Shown: positions 12,960 to 24,162 of the stretch, one piece after another
How the letters are laid out: every line of letters begins with the position of its first letter
Position numbering within the stretch: position 1 is the first letter of the stretch
Assembly (NCBI RefSeq): GCF_000218685.1
Contig: NW_006763298.1
Span: 178,164 to 242,163 of the forward strand
Length of the DNA stretch: 64,000 bases
DNA from: Serpula lacrymans var. lacrymans S7.9
Lineage: Eukaryota > Basidiomycota > Agaricomycetes > Boletales > Serpulaceae
Direction of reading: 5' to 3'
Made by a program: the position numbers and the translations under genes
The notes under the pieces: model-generated
The model's database searches: none
What the model was told of the DNA's origin: nothing
Seen by the model: the letters and a program-made list of their open reading frames with translations, nothing else

Positions 12960-13575
12960 TCGAGGACTATCGCAATAGCATGGTGAGTCAAGTGTTCACA
13001 GATGCATTCAGCTTTACTTACGCCCATGCTTAATATCAATAGGTACTATTGGAACTGGCTTGTTCCTCGGAATGGGACATTCGCCGGCACAGGGAGGCCC
13101 TGCATATTGACATGCTATGGAATTGTTGCCTTCGTCTACGTGACACTTTTATTTCTAGGAGAGATGGCTATGCAGTATCCGGTTGCAGGTAAGTCAACTT
13201 TCATTTTGCGCCTTGTCATAGAGCTATCAGTGTCAGGATGTACAAATTTGTCTCCGTTTGAAGCAAAATTCTGACGTGCGGTTCTCGTCGAGCTGCCTGC
13301 ACAATATGCACATTTCAGTTCACTTATAATATGTCCTTAATAGTGTGTTACAGGGTCTTTTGACACCTACGCAACACCTTTTTTTCTCACCACCGTACGG
13401 ACTTGGACTGTCATGGAACTATTGGTTTAAGGATACCGTGTTTCTTCCAACCTCAGCGCTGCCCAGCTAATTCTTCAGTATTGGACAGTCTGGGACCCAT
13501 GGGTGATCAGTATTATATTCTGGGTATTCCTGGTTTTAATCAATGTTTCTCACGTGGGGGCATATGGAGAATTAG
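12960..13575 (+). pseudogene. Amino-acid permease (AAT/APC family) pseudogene, truncated
   Basis: Pieces of the N-terminal third of a fungal amino-acid permease are readable: RTIAIA, intron, GTIGTGLFLGMGHSPAQGGP, then after a frame change CYGIVAFVYVTLLFLGEMAM with QYPVAG. After an intron come SFDTYAT, then PPYGLGLSWNYWFKDTV in another frame, then AAQLILQYWTVWDPWVISII in a third, ending near HVGAYGEL. At least three frame changes are needed (near 13095, 13375 and 13450), and nothing after about the fifth membrane segment is found downstream. Permeases of this family carry amino acids across the plasma membrane with protons. This copy cannot encode one. The next 500 bases hold no permease text, so the 3' part was deleted or moved. 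Confidence 0.8.
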
Positions 13576-14119
13576 GTGAGGTCCAGTCGGGATCTTGCTG
13601 TTTCCATTGGCATGAATGTTGCGTTGTCGTCTCTTTCTCTTAGATTCACACATACTGTCTCAAAATTATGTGTCAGTATATCACTTTCACCAACCACGAA
13701 TGGCATTAAGCGCCATCCTGCGAATTGGCCGATAAGATACGCAAATACTAGAGTGTCGTAAGCGTTGCGACGAAGATCAGATATGTTTATAATTACAGTA
13801 CATGGGGAACTCGTTGACATGCCAGTTTTGGAATGTAAATGTCAACAGAAATCTCACCAAAGGTGTGTTCTGCCGAAGATGCGCGTGTCACGGTTTCGTC
13901 GCCTCCGTGAACATGACTCGGATTGAGTACAGGTCGGCCGTAGTAGTTTCGTTTGCTTTCTAGATGCTTATGATGCCCATTCAGGCTATCAAGGCAGTAT
14001 ATAATTGTCGTATAAAGCTTTCCGATCCTATCTGAACAAAGACATTATCTTCATTTGAATTCTCGCCATCAGATTATCACACTTACCTATAATTTCATCT
14101 TCGAATTTCGTCATCAACA
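13576..14119. other. Intergenic; promoter side of the FAD monooxygenase
   Basis: No permease continuation was found. A minus-strand open frame (13820-13572) has no recognisable domain. The last 100-150 bases before 14120 are AT-rich and probably include the monooxygenase promoter. Confidence 0.35.
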
Positions 14120-16313
14120 ATGGCTGCAGTGCCTGTCCTCATCGTGAGTGTTATTTGTCGTATAAACCTCTCCCTGAAACCTCTTCTTTACAGGCCGGTG
14201 CTGGTCCTTCAGCGCTAGTTGCAGCTCTCACCCTTCTCCGCAATGATATACCTGTCCGCATCATCGAGAAAGAGGACAAATATCGTCTTGGACAACGTGG
14301 TGCCGGAATATTCGTATGTTTACAATTACACTCTATTGCGTGATCTGAACCACGAATTTGCTTAGCCCCGCTCGCTGGAATTGTACAGATTCCTAGATGT
14401 CCCCGAAGTTGATCAGAATGCAAAGTCATTGCGGTGCATGCGCACATACAAGCCTGGAACTTTCGAACATCTCAACACGTTCCCGTTGGCACAGTATCAA
14501 GATCCAAAACCTGCTTTTCCTTACGTGTGTATGCTTTACGCGAATTGAACCTTGACTCTGATGTGCACATGTCCTATAGCTTAACCCCTGTTTACTTGGA
14601 CAACAAACTCTCGAAGGGATCTTGCGTGGCCACCTCGAGAAACTGTCGTGCTTTGTAGAGACTGGCACTGAACTTCGCTCGATTGAACAGTTCCCTGACC
14701 ATGTGATAGCCCACGTAGTAAAGAAACAAAATGGCGAAGAAGTCACAGAGATCATCAAGGCGAAATGGCTCATCGGAGCCGATGGAGCAAAGAGCACGTT
14801 GCTCCTCACCATTGTAATTGAGTCTTTATTCATACTTGATTTGCAGGCGTCGTCCGCAAGCAACTCGGATTGACATTCCTTGGAGAAACTAGGGAGGACT
14901 CACGATCGATCACCGGAGATATCCGCATGGCAGGTCTCGATAGAGAGGTTTGCACTACATTTCCTTGTTCTTATACCTGACTTAAACGACCACACACCCT
15001 AGTATTGGCATGTTTTCGGGGGTGGGAGTACAGATCGGTAATTATCCATGGGTCGGTGGCATACTGTACCCACCAAGCTGATAATGGTGGTCCTTGTAGC
15101 ATTGTTTTGCGGCCCACGGAGGAGGTTGGCCCCAATGGCTATCAGTTCATTATATCCGAGTCAAACATCGACTTCGAAAAACTACAGTCAAATGATGAAG
15201 AGGTCTTCAAGTACATAGCTTCGCTGATCCCCACCGAACTGACTTTTGAGGAGCTGATTTGGATTTCAGAGTTCCGGTTCGTATTGGAAATGCACTCTAA
15301 ATTTGTCCTTGCTGATTGATGTTTGCTCCTCTAGGCCCAATATCAGGATGGTGAACAAGTTTGGAGAAGGCAGAGTTTTCGTTTCAGGAGGTCAGTTATG
15401 TGGGGTTGCATCCTAAGCTCAATGATTGACATAACTCTGTTGTTTCAGATGCCGCACAGTTCGTGTCATTTTTTCTATCGTTGACATAGCCCTCTAAGAC
15501 CTTTTCAGTGTCCACAGTCCTGCTGGTGGCCAAGGACTCAACTCAAGTGTTCAGGACGCTGTAAGTATAAGCGGTTTACTTTTCCATGAACTGTAGCTCA
15601 CTAGTCTGTAGTTAAACCTCGCCTGGAAACTCGCACTTGTCCAAAAAGGCCTCGCTCCAGCCTCGCTCCTCGACACCTACACCACGGAGCGTCTTCCCGT
15701 CATCGCCGAGATGCTCAACATCACTACTGCCCTGTTCAACAAAATAACTGCACGCAGCACCAGCACGGAAAAGGCATTCGAACGCGACCAGAAGCTATTC
15801 ATGCTCGGTGTAAACTACCGCAGCAGCCCAATCGTGATCGACGAGGTGGTGCCGCCGTCTGAGGCCGTGCCTGTAGATGCGTATGGGCTCATCCAGGATG
15901 GGTCGCTGCAGGCTGGCGATCGCGCACCTGATGCGCCTGGTTTGGTCGATGTGAAGAGCGGTGAGGCCGCGCGGTTCTTTGACATTTTCCGTCCAAGATA
16001 TCATACCGTCCTCATCTTTGCTTCGGACGCTGCCAAGACTTCCCAGATCATCTCTAAGCTCAGTCGCTATGAGCAGAGTGTCTTGCGGTCTATCATTGTG
16101 CTGCCTGCTGGGTCATGGCCATCCACCCAGGCAGACTCTGCCGCAGCAAATATGGTTCTAGAAGACAAGGATGGGTATGCATACAAACATTACTTGGTAG
16201 GGGGTGATACGAGAGTAGTGGTGGTGAGACCAGATGGTGTGGTAGGGGCCATCGTACATGGCGCAGAAGGCATGGTGCGGTACTTTGATGGAGTCTTCAT
16301 TTCTCGGTCGTAA
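14120..16313 (+). CDS. FAD-dependent aromatic monooxygenase (phenol 2-hydroxylase/PheA-TfdB type)
   Basis: ATG at 14120 opens MAAVPVLI, then an intron, then the Rossmann FAD-binding motif AGAGPSALVAALTLLRNDIP with the acidic end IIEKE about 30 residues on. The middle carries KWLIGADGAKS, the typical second dinucleotide-site text. The FAD-ribityl motif DAAHVHSPAGGQGLNSSVQD is split by introns and followed by LNLAWKLAL. The last large exon (15640-16313) encodes a thioredoxin-like C-terminal domain (GDRAPDAP, YHTVLIFASDA, VVVVRPDG) seen in phenol hydroxylase dimers. The enzyme probably hydroxylates phenols or other aromatics with NAD(P)H and O2. The third glycine of the usual GxGxxG motif is alanine, a tolerated variant in some relatives. 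No break was seen; the substrate cannot be inferred. Confidence 0.85.
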
Positions 16314-17292
16314 ATGTACCTATTATTAATTATCTTTTATCTTTTTTTTATAAATCATACTTATACCCACCCCACTCAATCCATTGTGTCACATTGTTTG
16401 CAAGGTCTTCAATATACAAGATGATTCCTGGGCCCGTAGGACGCAGGTATTGTTGAAGTACTTGGTGTCATCACACTTCTATTTCTCATCGTCATCGTTT
16501 CTGTCTGGTCACATGTCCGTTTTTTTTATCTTTCACTCGTGTCGCGTTATCTATACTCGTTGTCCATCCAACACTGAGGTATGTTCTTTATTTTCCGTTA
16601 GCATATCTGGCTTCTCATCTGTTGTCTCTCAGTTCATTTTTTAGTTTTATAGGTACTCTGTCGGAGTCTAACCACATTAGTTTAGCTTTTTTTTTGTTTT
16701 TCTTTTGAGATTTAGTGTAATATTTCAACTCACTTCAATTCAGTGGAAGGTCAGTCGAACTTCTATGTGCGTAATATTTCGAAATAGCAGCCTATTCAGT
16801 AGTGGGATGGCCCAAAGAGAAATAGACTGTCATTTATGTTTTCCATATAAGTTCATCTAAAATCGTACTCGTCCTCTTACAATAAATGTCTTTCATGATC
16901 AGGCTATTTCTGTAAGTCATCTGGAGTAATTGGATGGACTTCACTAGACTTCACTCTGCAGAAGCCGATTTGAACTGCCAACTTAACCCAACCCCGCATA
17001 CAGGAGCTTAGTTCGGGCAACGGCAACAAAACCCTTTACATCTTCACGGAATGTGAACTTAAGGCAAATCAAACAGCATCAGGCGTATCAAAATCCGACA
17101 AATATGAATAGCGAAATTATTCCAGAACAGCGTGGTATAGTCTAAGAAGCAAAGCAACATTAAAGATCGTCATATTTACTTTCGTCCAGAAGAGCCTTCT
17201 GGAATCCGGTGGGTAAGGGTTTGTCTAAACGACAGGGCTAGAACGATGAGCACCATTAGCAAATAAGTATACGAGTAACTATTACGGAACAC
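16314..17292. other. Convergent intergenic region, T-rich
   Basis: About 980 bases between convergent gene ends. Several T runs (16340, 16520, 16690) suit transcript termination. No coding text, repeat or RNA gene was recognised. Confidence 0.4.
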
Positions 17293-19096
17293 CTACGAAA
17301 GTTCACGGTCGGAGGTAACATGAATAGATGCATGGTTGGCAACACCGTTGATACGATGGTAGGCGTTCAAGTTCTTGTGCAGGGTGAGCTGGAATACTGA
17401 TGCACCTCCTTGACTGTTCCCAACAGTTGAGTACAATATATTGTCGCACTATAAGAAGAAAAACGTACCGAGAGGTAATAACGGAGTACGCAAGGAAGAA
17501 AGCCCAGATTCGGTACCATCTATATCATAGCATTGAGTAGACGAAGACTAAAGCTGCGAACAATTACATACCGTTCACCATATTTTTCGACGACACTGTC
17601 CTTGTTGGAGAGCCAGTTCTTGTACCATCTGAATATGGTGGCAGAGTAGTGAACACCTAGGACATCGATGTTTTTGACCTCGAAACCAGCGGCCTCGACT
17701 TGGTTAACAACCCATCCAAGAGAGCAACTTGCATCAGCACCAGGGAAAACGTATTTGTTCATGAACAAGCCCCTAATTAATCCAAGGTAAGAGAAAGCGT
17801 CAGTAGTAGGCTTAATAAAGCTTACCAAATGAGGTCCTCGAATTGCCAGTGAGGACGGATACCAGCAACTTGAAGAACAAAGATACCGTCGTCGTCGAGA
17901 AGGTCATACATTTGACTCATGAATGCACCGTAGCGACGGATACCGACGTGCTATGAGACATAAGTATAAAAAAGAACGTGATATGAAAGTTTGACAGACC
18001 TCAGCCATTTCGAGAGACACAATTTTGGTGTAGTGACCAGGCCCACCAGGAATTTCCCTGTAATCCATGCACAGAATGCGAGCTTTGTCGGGGGTGACAC
18101 CATTATCCTTGATACGGTCGTTGCCAAACTTGGTCTGATTCTTGCCAAGGGTGATACCAGTAACGTCACAACCATAATTCTTCGAGGCGAATGCTGAAAG
18201 AGTTCCCCAACCACATCCAACATCGAGCAGGCGGTCTTCTGGTTGCAGGTTAAGTTTTTCACAAACGATTTTGAGTTTGTTGTCTTGCAGCTCCTCAAGT
18301 GTTTCTTCACGCGAAAGGTCTAACACGACACCAGAAGTGTAGATCATGCGAGGGCCCAAGAACCTAAACATAGTTATTAATACGTGAAACACGCGTCGAC
18401 GGAAAGGATTACCATTGGTAGAAGTCATCACCTCCTAAACACGAGTTAGCACGAATTCTGAAAAGCGCAGCACTCCACTTACGGTCATAGTGGTCACGAA
18501 CTTGTTCCTCATCCTGACTTTGAGAGTGAACGATAACCTCAGGGATGAGGTTGAGGAAAACATATTTGAACAGCTCCGGAGTAAATGTCATTTTGGCCCA
18601 GTCATGGCGTTGTTCCAAAATGTCGAGGACATCACCTGTAAACCAGAAATTTCAGTGTGAAAACACGAGTGTTTTAAAAGAATTGCGCACCGTTAAACTC
18701 GATTTTGCCATCAAAGTAGGCATCATGGAAGACTTGCATGGGGATCTTTTCCTTGCCGTGGTAACGAGCCTTCAACTCAACGTCCTTTATGGTAATGTAG
18801 TCCTCGATGTTTCGGCCTGGAAGATAGACCTTTTCGTTCTTGCGCTTTCCGTACATGCTCATCAACGTCCAGTAACCAACAGTGATAGGAAGGCCCAGTA
18901 ACAAAACCATGAAAACATAAGTTTTGAAACCGCCACGGTTCACCAAGGGTAGCCAACGCTTAACAACCCATGGCACGCCGAGCACGAGCGCAGCAAGATG
19001 ATAGTTGCTGAAATGGCCACTTCCCTCAGCGAGCCCTACCAAGGGAGCATTCTTGATGGCAGGGGTGTCCGTGACACGGACGGTTGAAGAAGACAT
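17293..19096 (-). CDS. Sphingolipid C9-methyltransferase (cyclopropane-synthase superfamily)
   Basis: ATG 19096 to TAG at 17293-17295, with about seven exons. Two hydrophobic segments sit near the N-terminus (YHLAALVLGVPWVVKRW, TYVFMVLLLGLPITVGYWTL), anchoring the enzyme in the endoplasmic reticulum. The catalytic part shows RMIYTSGVVLDLSREETLEE, the SAM-binding motif LLDVGCGWGTLSAFASKNYG, then GITLGKNQ, MDYREIP and KIVSLEMAEHVG. The C-terminal part includes NQVEAAGFEV and HYSATIFRWYKNW. This two-helix anchor plus CFA-synthase domain is the fungal sphingolipid C9-methyltransferase. It adds the 9-methyl group to the sphingoid base of glucosylceramides using S-adenosylmethionine. These lipids matter for hyphal growth and are ligands of plant defensins. 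All core motifs are intact. Its start faces YIF1 across a short shared promoter. Confidence 0.88.
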
Positions 19097-19251
19097 GAGA
19101 GACGCGTTGTAAAGAGCAACGTTGGCGCGTTTATGTCTTTTTTGGTGGGTTGCTTTGGTCTTGTTTGGTGCTTCCCACAATGGACACGATTTCAATGTTT
19201 GGCACGTCGTGGCATTACATTGGCTGCGGTATTTCCTTGCAATTGTGTCCT
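19097..19251. promoter_or_regulatory. Divergent promoter, C9-methyltransferase / YIF1
   Basis: Only 155 bases separate the two divergent start codons, so both promoters and leaders must overlap here or lie inside the coding parts. No specific element was identified. Confidence 0.4.
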
Positions 19252-20506
19252 ATGGCCAACTATTATTCTCGTTCTCCCCCTCCCTTGCAACATCCTGTTC
19301 CAACACACCCAGCTTTTATTCCGGAACCACCGTCAACACCCGCATCACCCCAGGGATACCAGCGATTCACGAGTTCGCCGCCGAACAATGTGCACATGCA
19401 GCCGCAGTATGCCCAGAGCAACGCTCGCCCTATGTATCATGCACCTTTTCAACCCCTAGGGCCCCAAGCTCAACACCAGGTTCCAATGCAGCATTCTCAG
19501 CAACAACAACACTCGCAACAGGTGCCTGATTTCGGTGCCTGGGGAATGAACGACGCTACTGCTCAGTTTGGCATGCAGCTTGGTCACAGTGCAGTTGCCG
19601 CTGGTCAAGAGTATGTTCAGAAAAACGTATCTTCATATCTATCTAGTAGTATCTACATTCCTTTTCACGCGTGGGTCATGTTTACAGTTCGGAGGGATGG
19701 TCCCTTTCACCATGCTCAAGCATCACTTCAACGTGTCGAATTCATATGTTATTCGAAAGTTACAACTTGTGATATTCCCTTGGCGCCACAAGCCCTGGCC
19801 ACGGAAAATTAGACGCGCAGAAAATGGCCACAGTGAATGGCAACCTCCACGGGAAGACATCAATAGCCCAGACTTGTATATACCACGTTCGTAATCTCCT
19901 TTTTATTTGATGCTTTCACATTGACAACGAATATCATCTAGTCATGGCTTTGGTCACCTACATCCTAGTTGCAGCATTGCAAACCGGCTTGCAGGAACGC
20001 TTCCATCCACAAATACTGGGCTCCTCCGCATCCAGGGCTTTTGTCGTTGTTCTTCTTGATTTCGTGTTTGTCAAAGGAGGCTGCTACCTGCTCAACGTTC
20101 AAGGTTCCGGTCAAGTTGTTGATTTGATCGCATATGGAGGTTACAAATTTGTTGGGTGCGACTCTTCTCTCCGTAGCATCATTCACGACTGACATCCCGT
20201 GCAGCGTGATTTTGACTTTGTTCGCAGGATTACTAAATTTCGGGACGACGATATATGCTATAGTGTTCTTGTATTCATTTTCTGCCAATGCATTCTTTTT
20301 GGTGGGCTTTTCGATCCCTTCACATTTACTTATCTCACACCAGCAGACAGCTTCGTTCATTGCGCTCTGTTGTATTACCCGACGCCATCAATACACCCGC
20401 CAACGTTGGGACTGTCAATCCTGCGCAACGCAAAAGACGCATCACATTCCTTTTCCTGGAAGCTGTCTTGCAGATAGTTTACATGGCCATACTAGTCAGA
20501 ATATAG
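19252..20506 (+). CDS. YIF1: YIF1 family protein (Yip1-interacting factor, ER-Golgi traffic)
   Basis: ATG 19252 begins MANYYSRSPPPLQ, followed by a Pro/Gln/His-rich cytosolic segment with a QHSQQQQHSQQ stretch. Then comes the conserved text FGMQLGHSAVAAGQEYVQKN and VPFTMLKHHFNVSNSYVIRK, and after that a string of membrane helices (ALVTYILVAALQTGLQ, FVVVLLDFVFVKGGCYLL, VILTLFAGLLNFG). It closes with KRRITFLFLEAVLQIVYMAI and stop 20504-20506. This matches the Yif1 layout: a cytosolic N-terminus and about five helices. Yif1 works with Yip1 and Rab GTPases in COPII vesicle traffic between ER and Golgi. Introns interrupt the membrane part at several points. An upstream in-frame Met exists, but MANYY matches the expected family start. 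Confidence 0.85.
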
Positions 20507-21790
20507 CTCCTAACGCGGGTCGTATGCATTTATATTATAATCTGTGGAGAGTTGGTCCTTGTCTCGGAATTCGGTCCCATTTTAGACTTAAGTTGAGCCA
20601 ATCACGTACTGTGTCCTTGCATATTAATGTCCTTGCATAATTTACTGCACCCGAGATGTGAAGTCACGAAAGTCCTGCAAGTTCTTTAGTTATCACATCG
20701 GCCATGATCCGGAGTGGTTGAAGATGAAAATTCTTGCAATTATCACATGCGGTACATTTTGTAAACGGATCACTCTACCAGGAGGCCTTAAGGTTTCAAG
20801 TCGTGGTGCCAGTGGATGGATAGCGGAGTTGTTGCCAATGCTTTTGATCCCAATAAGAGTCATCCTTACAGCAATACCTCACGGTTCCGTCGTGGCTCTG
20901 TGCCCCGCACTATATGCATGATACAGAGTCGTAAGTTACCTGAAGCACTTGGCCGTCAATCGCATTATGGACCGCCAGGATTTTTGGTGGTGTTCAAGTT
21001 TAAGTTGAACACTTCCTTCCTTTTATGGCGTTCTATAGAAAATCGTTTGTGGGCGTGGTCTATTGTCTTCGAAACTGAAGGTTTGCCACGTTCTTGTGCT
21101 CATTGCCGATGTCACGGTTAGGCGCGCATACTTAGACGTCTCGGACCTTGCTTTGCGTCTTACCACAGCGTGCATTGCATCCTTGATGGGGCGGACCACC
21201 AAAACCAGTTCAATGTTGATCTGGCTAGCCAGGGCCACTGTATCTGCCATGCTTGCCCGGAAATTATTGCAAGGTCGTTGAGCGAGAGGCTGATTCAAAT
21301 ATTTCCTGACGCCCTCGGGTGCATTTTACAGTGCGTCATTATTCATGGAAAGTAAGTCCGGTAAATCATCCGAAACATCCTTTTGTTGACTACTTTGTTG
21401 ACTATGGAACATACCAAGTAGCATGCTCGTGGTTTATCAACGGTACTACCCTGTTTTTCTGTGGCTGCACAGGAAGTGGAGTAATTACCACAAACAGTAT
21501 AGTGTCTTTCGAAAGGCTGGGGACAAGGTTCGTCGCGCCGCATCACAGATACTGTTGGACAATAGCAGGTTTTGGCACTGTATTGTCTTCAGCCCAGAGT
21601 CTGATCCCTTAGATGTTCTCTAGCTAGATGGCGCTCAGCGGCAGTGGTGTTTCAACACGTTTGTGGCTTGATTTCTTCTTTCTGGTACCGAAATTAAAAA
21701 TGCCTTGCAGCTTAAATACGACTGCGCTGCGTGATTGAAGGCTACCTCTGTTGTGGTTTCCTTCGTACACACTTCGACTTATTCGCCATT
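20507..21790. other. Gene-poor region between YIF1 and the P450
   Basis: Nearly 1.3 kb with only short, mutually exclusive frames. Short stretches such as SHPYSNTSRFRRGSVPRTIC (about 20865) and CHACPEIIARSLSERLIQIF (about 21240) look protein-like, but no family, start or splice model could be assigned. It may be the remains of one or more decayed genes. The last 150 bases are the likely P450 promoter. Confidence 0.3.
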
Positions 21791-23996
21791 ATGGGACACA
21801 TACTCCTGCTCTTGCCGTTGGCTACGCTTGTGCTCTATTTGCTGACTCGAAAGAAAAAGAGTGCACTTCCTCTACCTCCAGGCCCTAAACCCCTACCGTT
21901 GATAGGCAATCTTCGAGACCTCCCTCTAAAGAATGAGGCTGCAACTTATAATGACTGGGCGAAGAGATATGGTATGTGCCACGATCTATGATAGTTACTC
22001 CCAATATCCTCATTCTTGATGCTGCTCGCTATACCAGGCGACTTAGTCTATGCAAATGTTCTTGGTCGCCACCTGCTCTTTGTTAATTCTACACAGATAG
22101 CAAATGATCTATTCGAGAAGCGGTCAACCAATTATTCCGACCGTAATTCTTTACCAATGATAAATGATCTGTACGTTTGACTTGATGTTGTATCCTCACA
22201 ATGAGGCCGCTGACAATCACGGTGCCTGTCAGGATGGGTTGGGACTGGAGTTTCGGCCATATGCCATATGGTAGGTCGGCCAATTCATTGTACATCTTGA
22301 TAGTCTAATCAATTATAGGTGAACGCTGGCGGAAGCACAGGAAAATGTTCGAGCGCCAGTTCCGACCTGCCGTTGCTCCCACGTACTGGCCTGTGCAGCG
22401 CAAGGAGGCACATGCACTCCTTCGCAACATCCTCGACGCCCCAAGCGATCTGATCGAGCACCTGCGTCAGTGAGTATTTCCGAAGGCAACTAGTATGATC
22501 GATATTTTCGTACTTATCGTTATCTATGCTAGTAATGCGGCTAGCGTCATCATGAACGTGATTTACGGCATCGAAATCGCACCACGTAATGATAGGTACA
22601 TCGACATTGCTGAGAAAGCCCTTGATGGGATGGCGAAAGCCGCAGCTCCCGGTGCATTCCTCGTCGACGTCCTCCCCTTTTGTACGTGGATGTCGTAAAT
22701 TTCCGTTTTCATCAGGTACTAAGTACTCCATTTACAGTGAAATATGTCCCGGCATGGATGCCCGGGGCTGGGTTTCAACGTAAAGCTATAGCTTGGAAGA
22801 AAGCTGTTCTTGAAATGCGAGATGCGCCTTTTGAGGCTGTTCAGAATGCGCTGGTAAGTTCATTGTTCATCAGTTAATGGGACACGAGCACATACATCTT
22901 TTCGTAGTCCCATGGAAAAGCATCCCCGTGTTTTGTCTCAAACCTCATCAACGATCTGGACAAGGAAAATACCGAGGACCAAGTAGAAACTATCAGGGGC
23001 TGCGCAGGTTTAGCCTATGCTGGTGAGAACACTTCCTTTGCGTGTGCCTGAGATAATGATAACAGTGATTCGTCGTGTAGCTGGCGCAGAAAGTGTACTG
23101 TGTTTGGTCCATTTCCCTGTTTTCAAGCTTACTAACTGATTCGTTGCAGGAGGTGTCATCATTATCGTCATTTTTCCTTGCAATGGTGCTTCATCCCGAT
23201 GTCCAAGAGAAAGCACGGGCAGAACTGGATTCTGTCATTGGGCCGGGTCGTCTTCCAGATTTCAATGATAGGCCAACTTTACCTTACATCAACGCAATTG
23301 TGAAGGAAGTGTTACGGTGGAATCCTGTTGCTCCTCTTGGTGAGAGCATATCAATACTTTCTGAGGTTTATCAGTCATAACTGTGACTGTTAGGTCTACC
23401 TCATATGGTCACTAGTGATGATGTTTACGAGGGCTATTTCATCCCTGCTGGGACGACCATCATTGGCAACACCTGGTACGTCCTTCGTAATTTATTTAAC
23501 AACTCGATCAATAATCATGGGTTTCAGGACAATACTGCACGATGAGAGGAATTATTCCCAACCGATGAGATTCTGGCCAGAACGTTTTCTAACAGCAGAC
23601 GGAGAGGAAGACAACACCGCACTTGACCCGGCCACAGCGGCATTTGGCTATGGAAGGCGGTAAGTAGCAACGCGATATCCGTTGGCTTTTTCTGATTAGG
23701 AAAATACAGCATTTGCCCAGGGCGCTTCATGGCTGATGCCCAACTTTGGATCTCCGTAGCTTGTCTATTGACAGTATTCGATATATCTCCTGGCTTCGAT
23801 GAAAATGGACGCCCAATCAAGACGGAAGCTGCCTTCGAATCAGGTATGATATGGTAAGTTGCCGGTAGCGTTATGGGCGAAAGAGAACTAATCGGTCAGG
23901 CCTAACAGTCATCCGAAACCATTTGGGTTTACCATCACACCCCGCTCTGAGTCTGCGAAAGCGATTATTAAACAGACGGCAGACCTCGTTGCCTAG
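21791..23996 (+). CDS. Cytochrome P450 monooxygenase (microsomal, class II)
   Basis: ATG 21791 opens a membrane anchor ([19 protein letters not shown]) followed by the proline hinge [16 protein letters not shown]. About ten introns split the gene. The C-helix text [16 protein letters not shown], an I-helix GLAYAGAES, the K-helix ExxR (KEVLRW), the PERF-like FWPERFL and the heme-thiolate loop [15 protein letters not shown] are all present and in order, ending at TAG 23994-23996. Such enzymes use NADPH-P450 reductase and O2 to oxidise lipophilic substrates at the ER. The overall text resembles the large basidiomycete families related to O-methylsterigmatocystin oxidoreductase. No other biosynthetic cluster gene is adjacent, so the substrate is open. 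The I-helix has AGAES where AGxDT is usual, a mild variant. Confidence 0.88.
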
Positions 23997-24162
23997 GGTT
24001 CAGCGTATACTTCATCTCCTATTGTATATAGCCATCTATGAATATTGTAAGTTAATACATGTGCTTTAATCAAAACGTTCAGCATTTAGCTTCGAGTGCG
24101 TTCAGCACGGGACGTGCTTTCTGGCTTTTATATGGTGAGAGACTAATGCGCATGACGATGTA

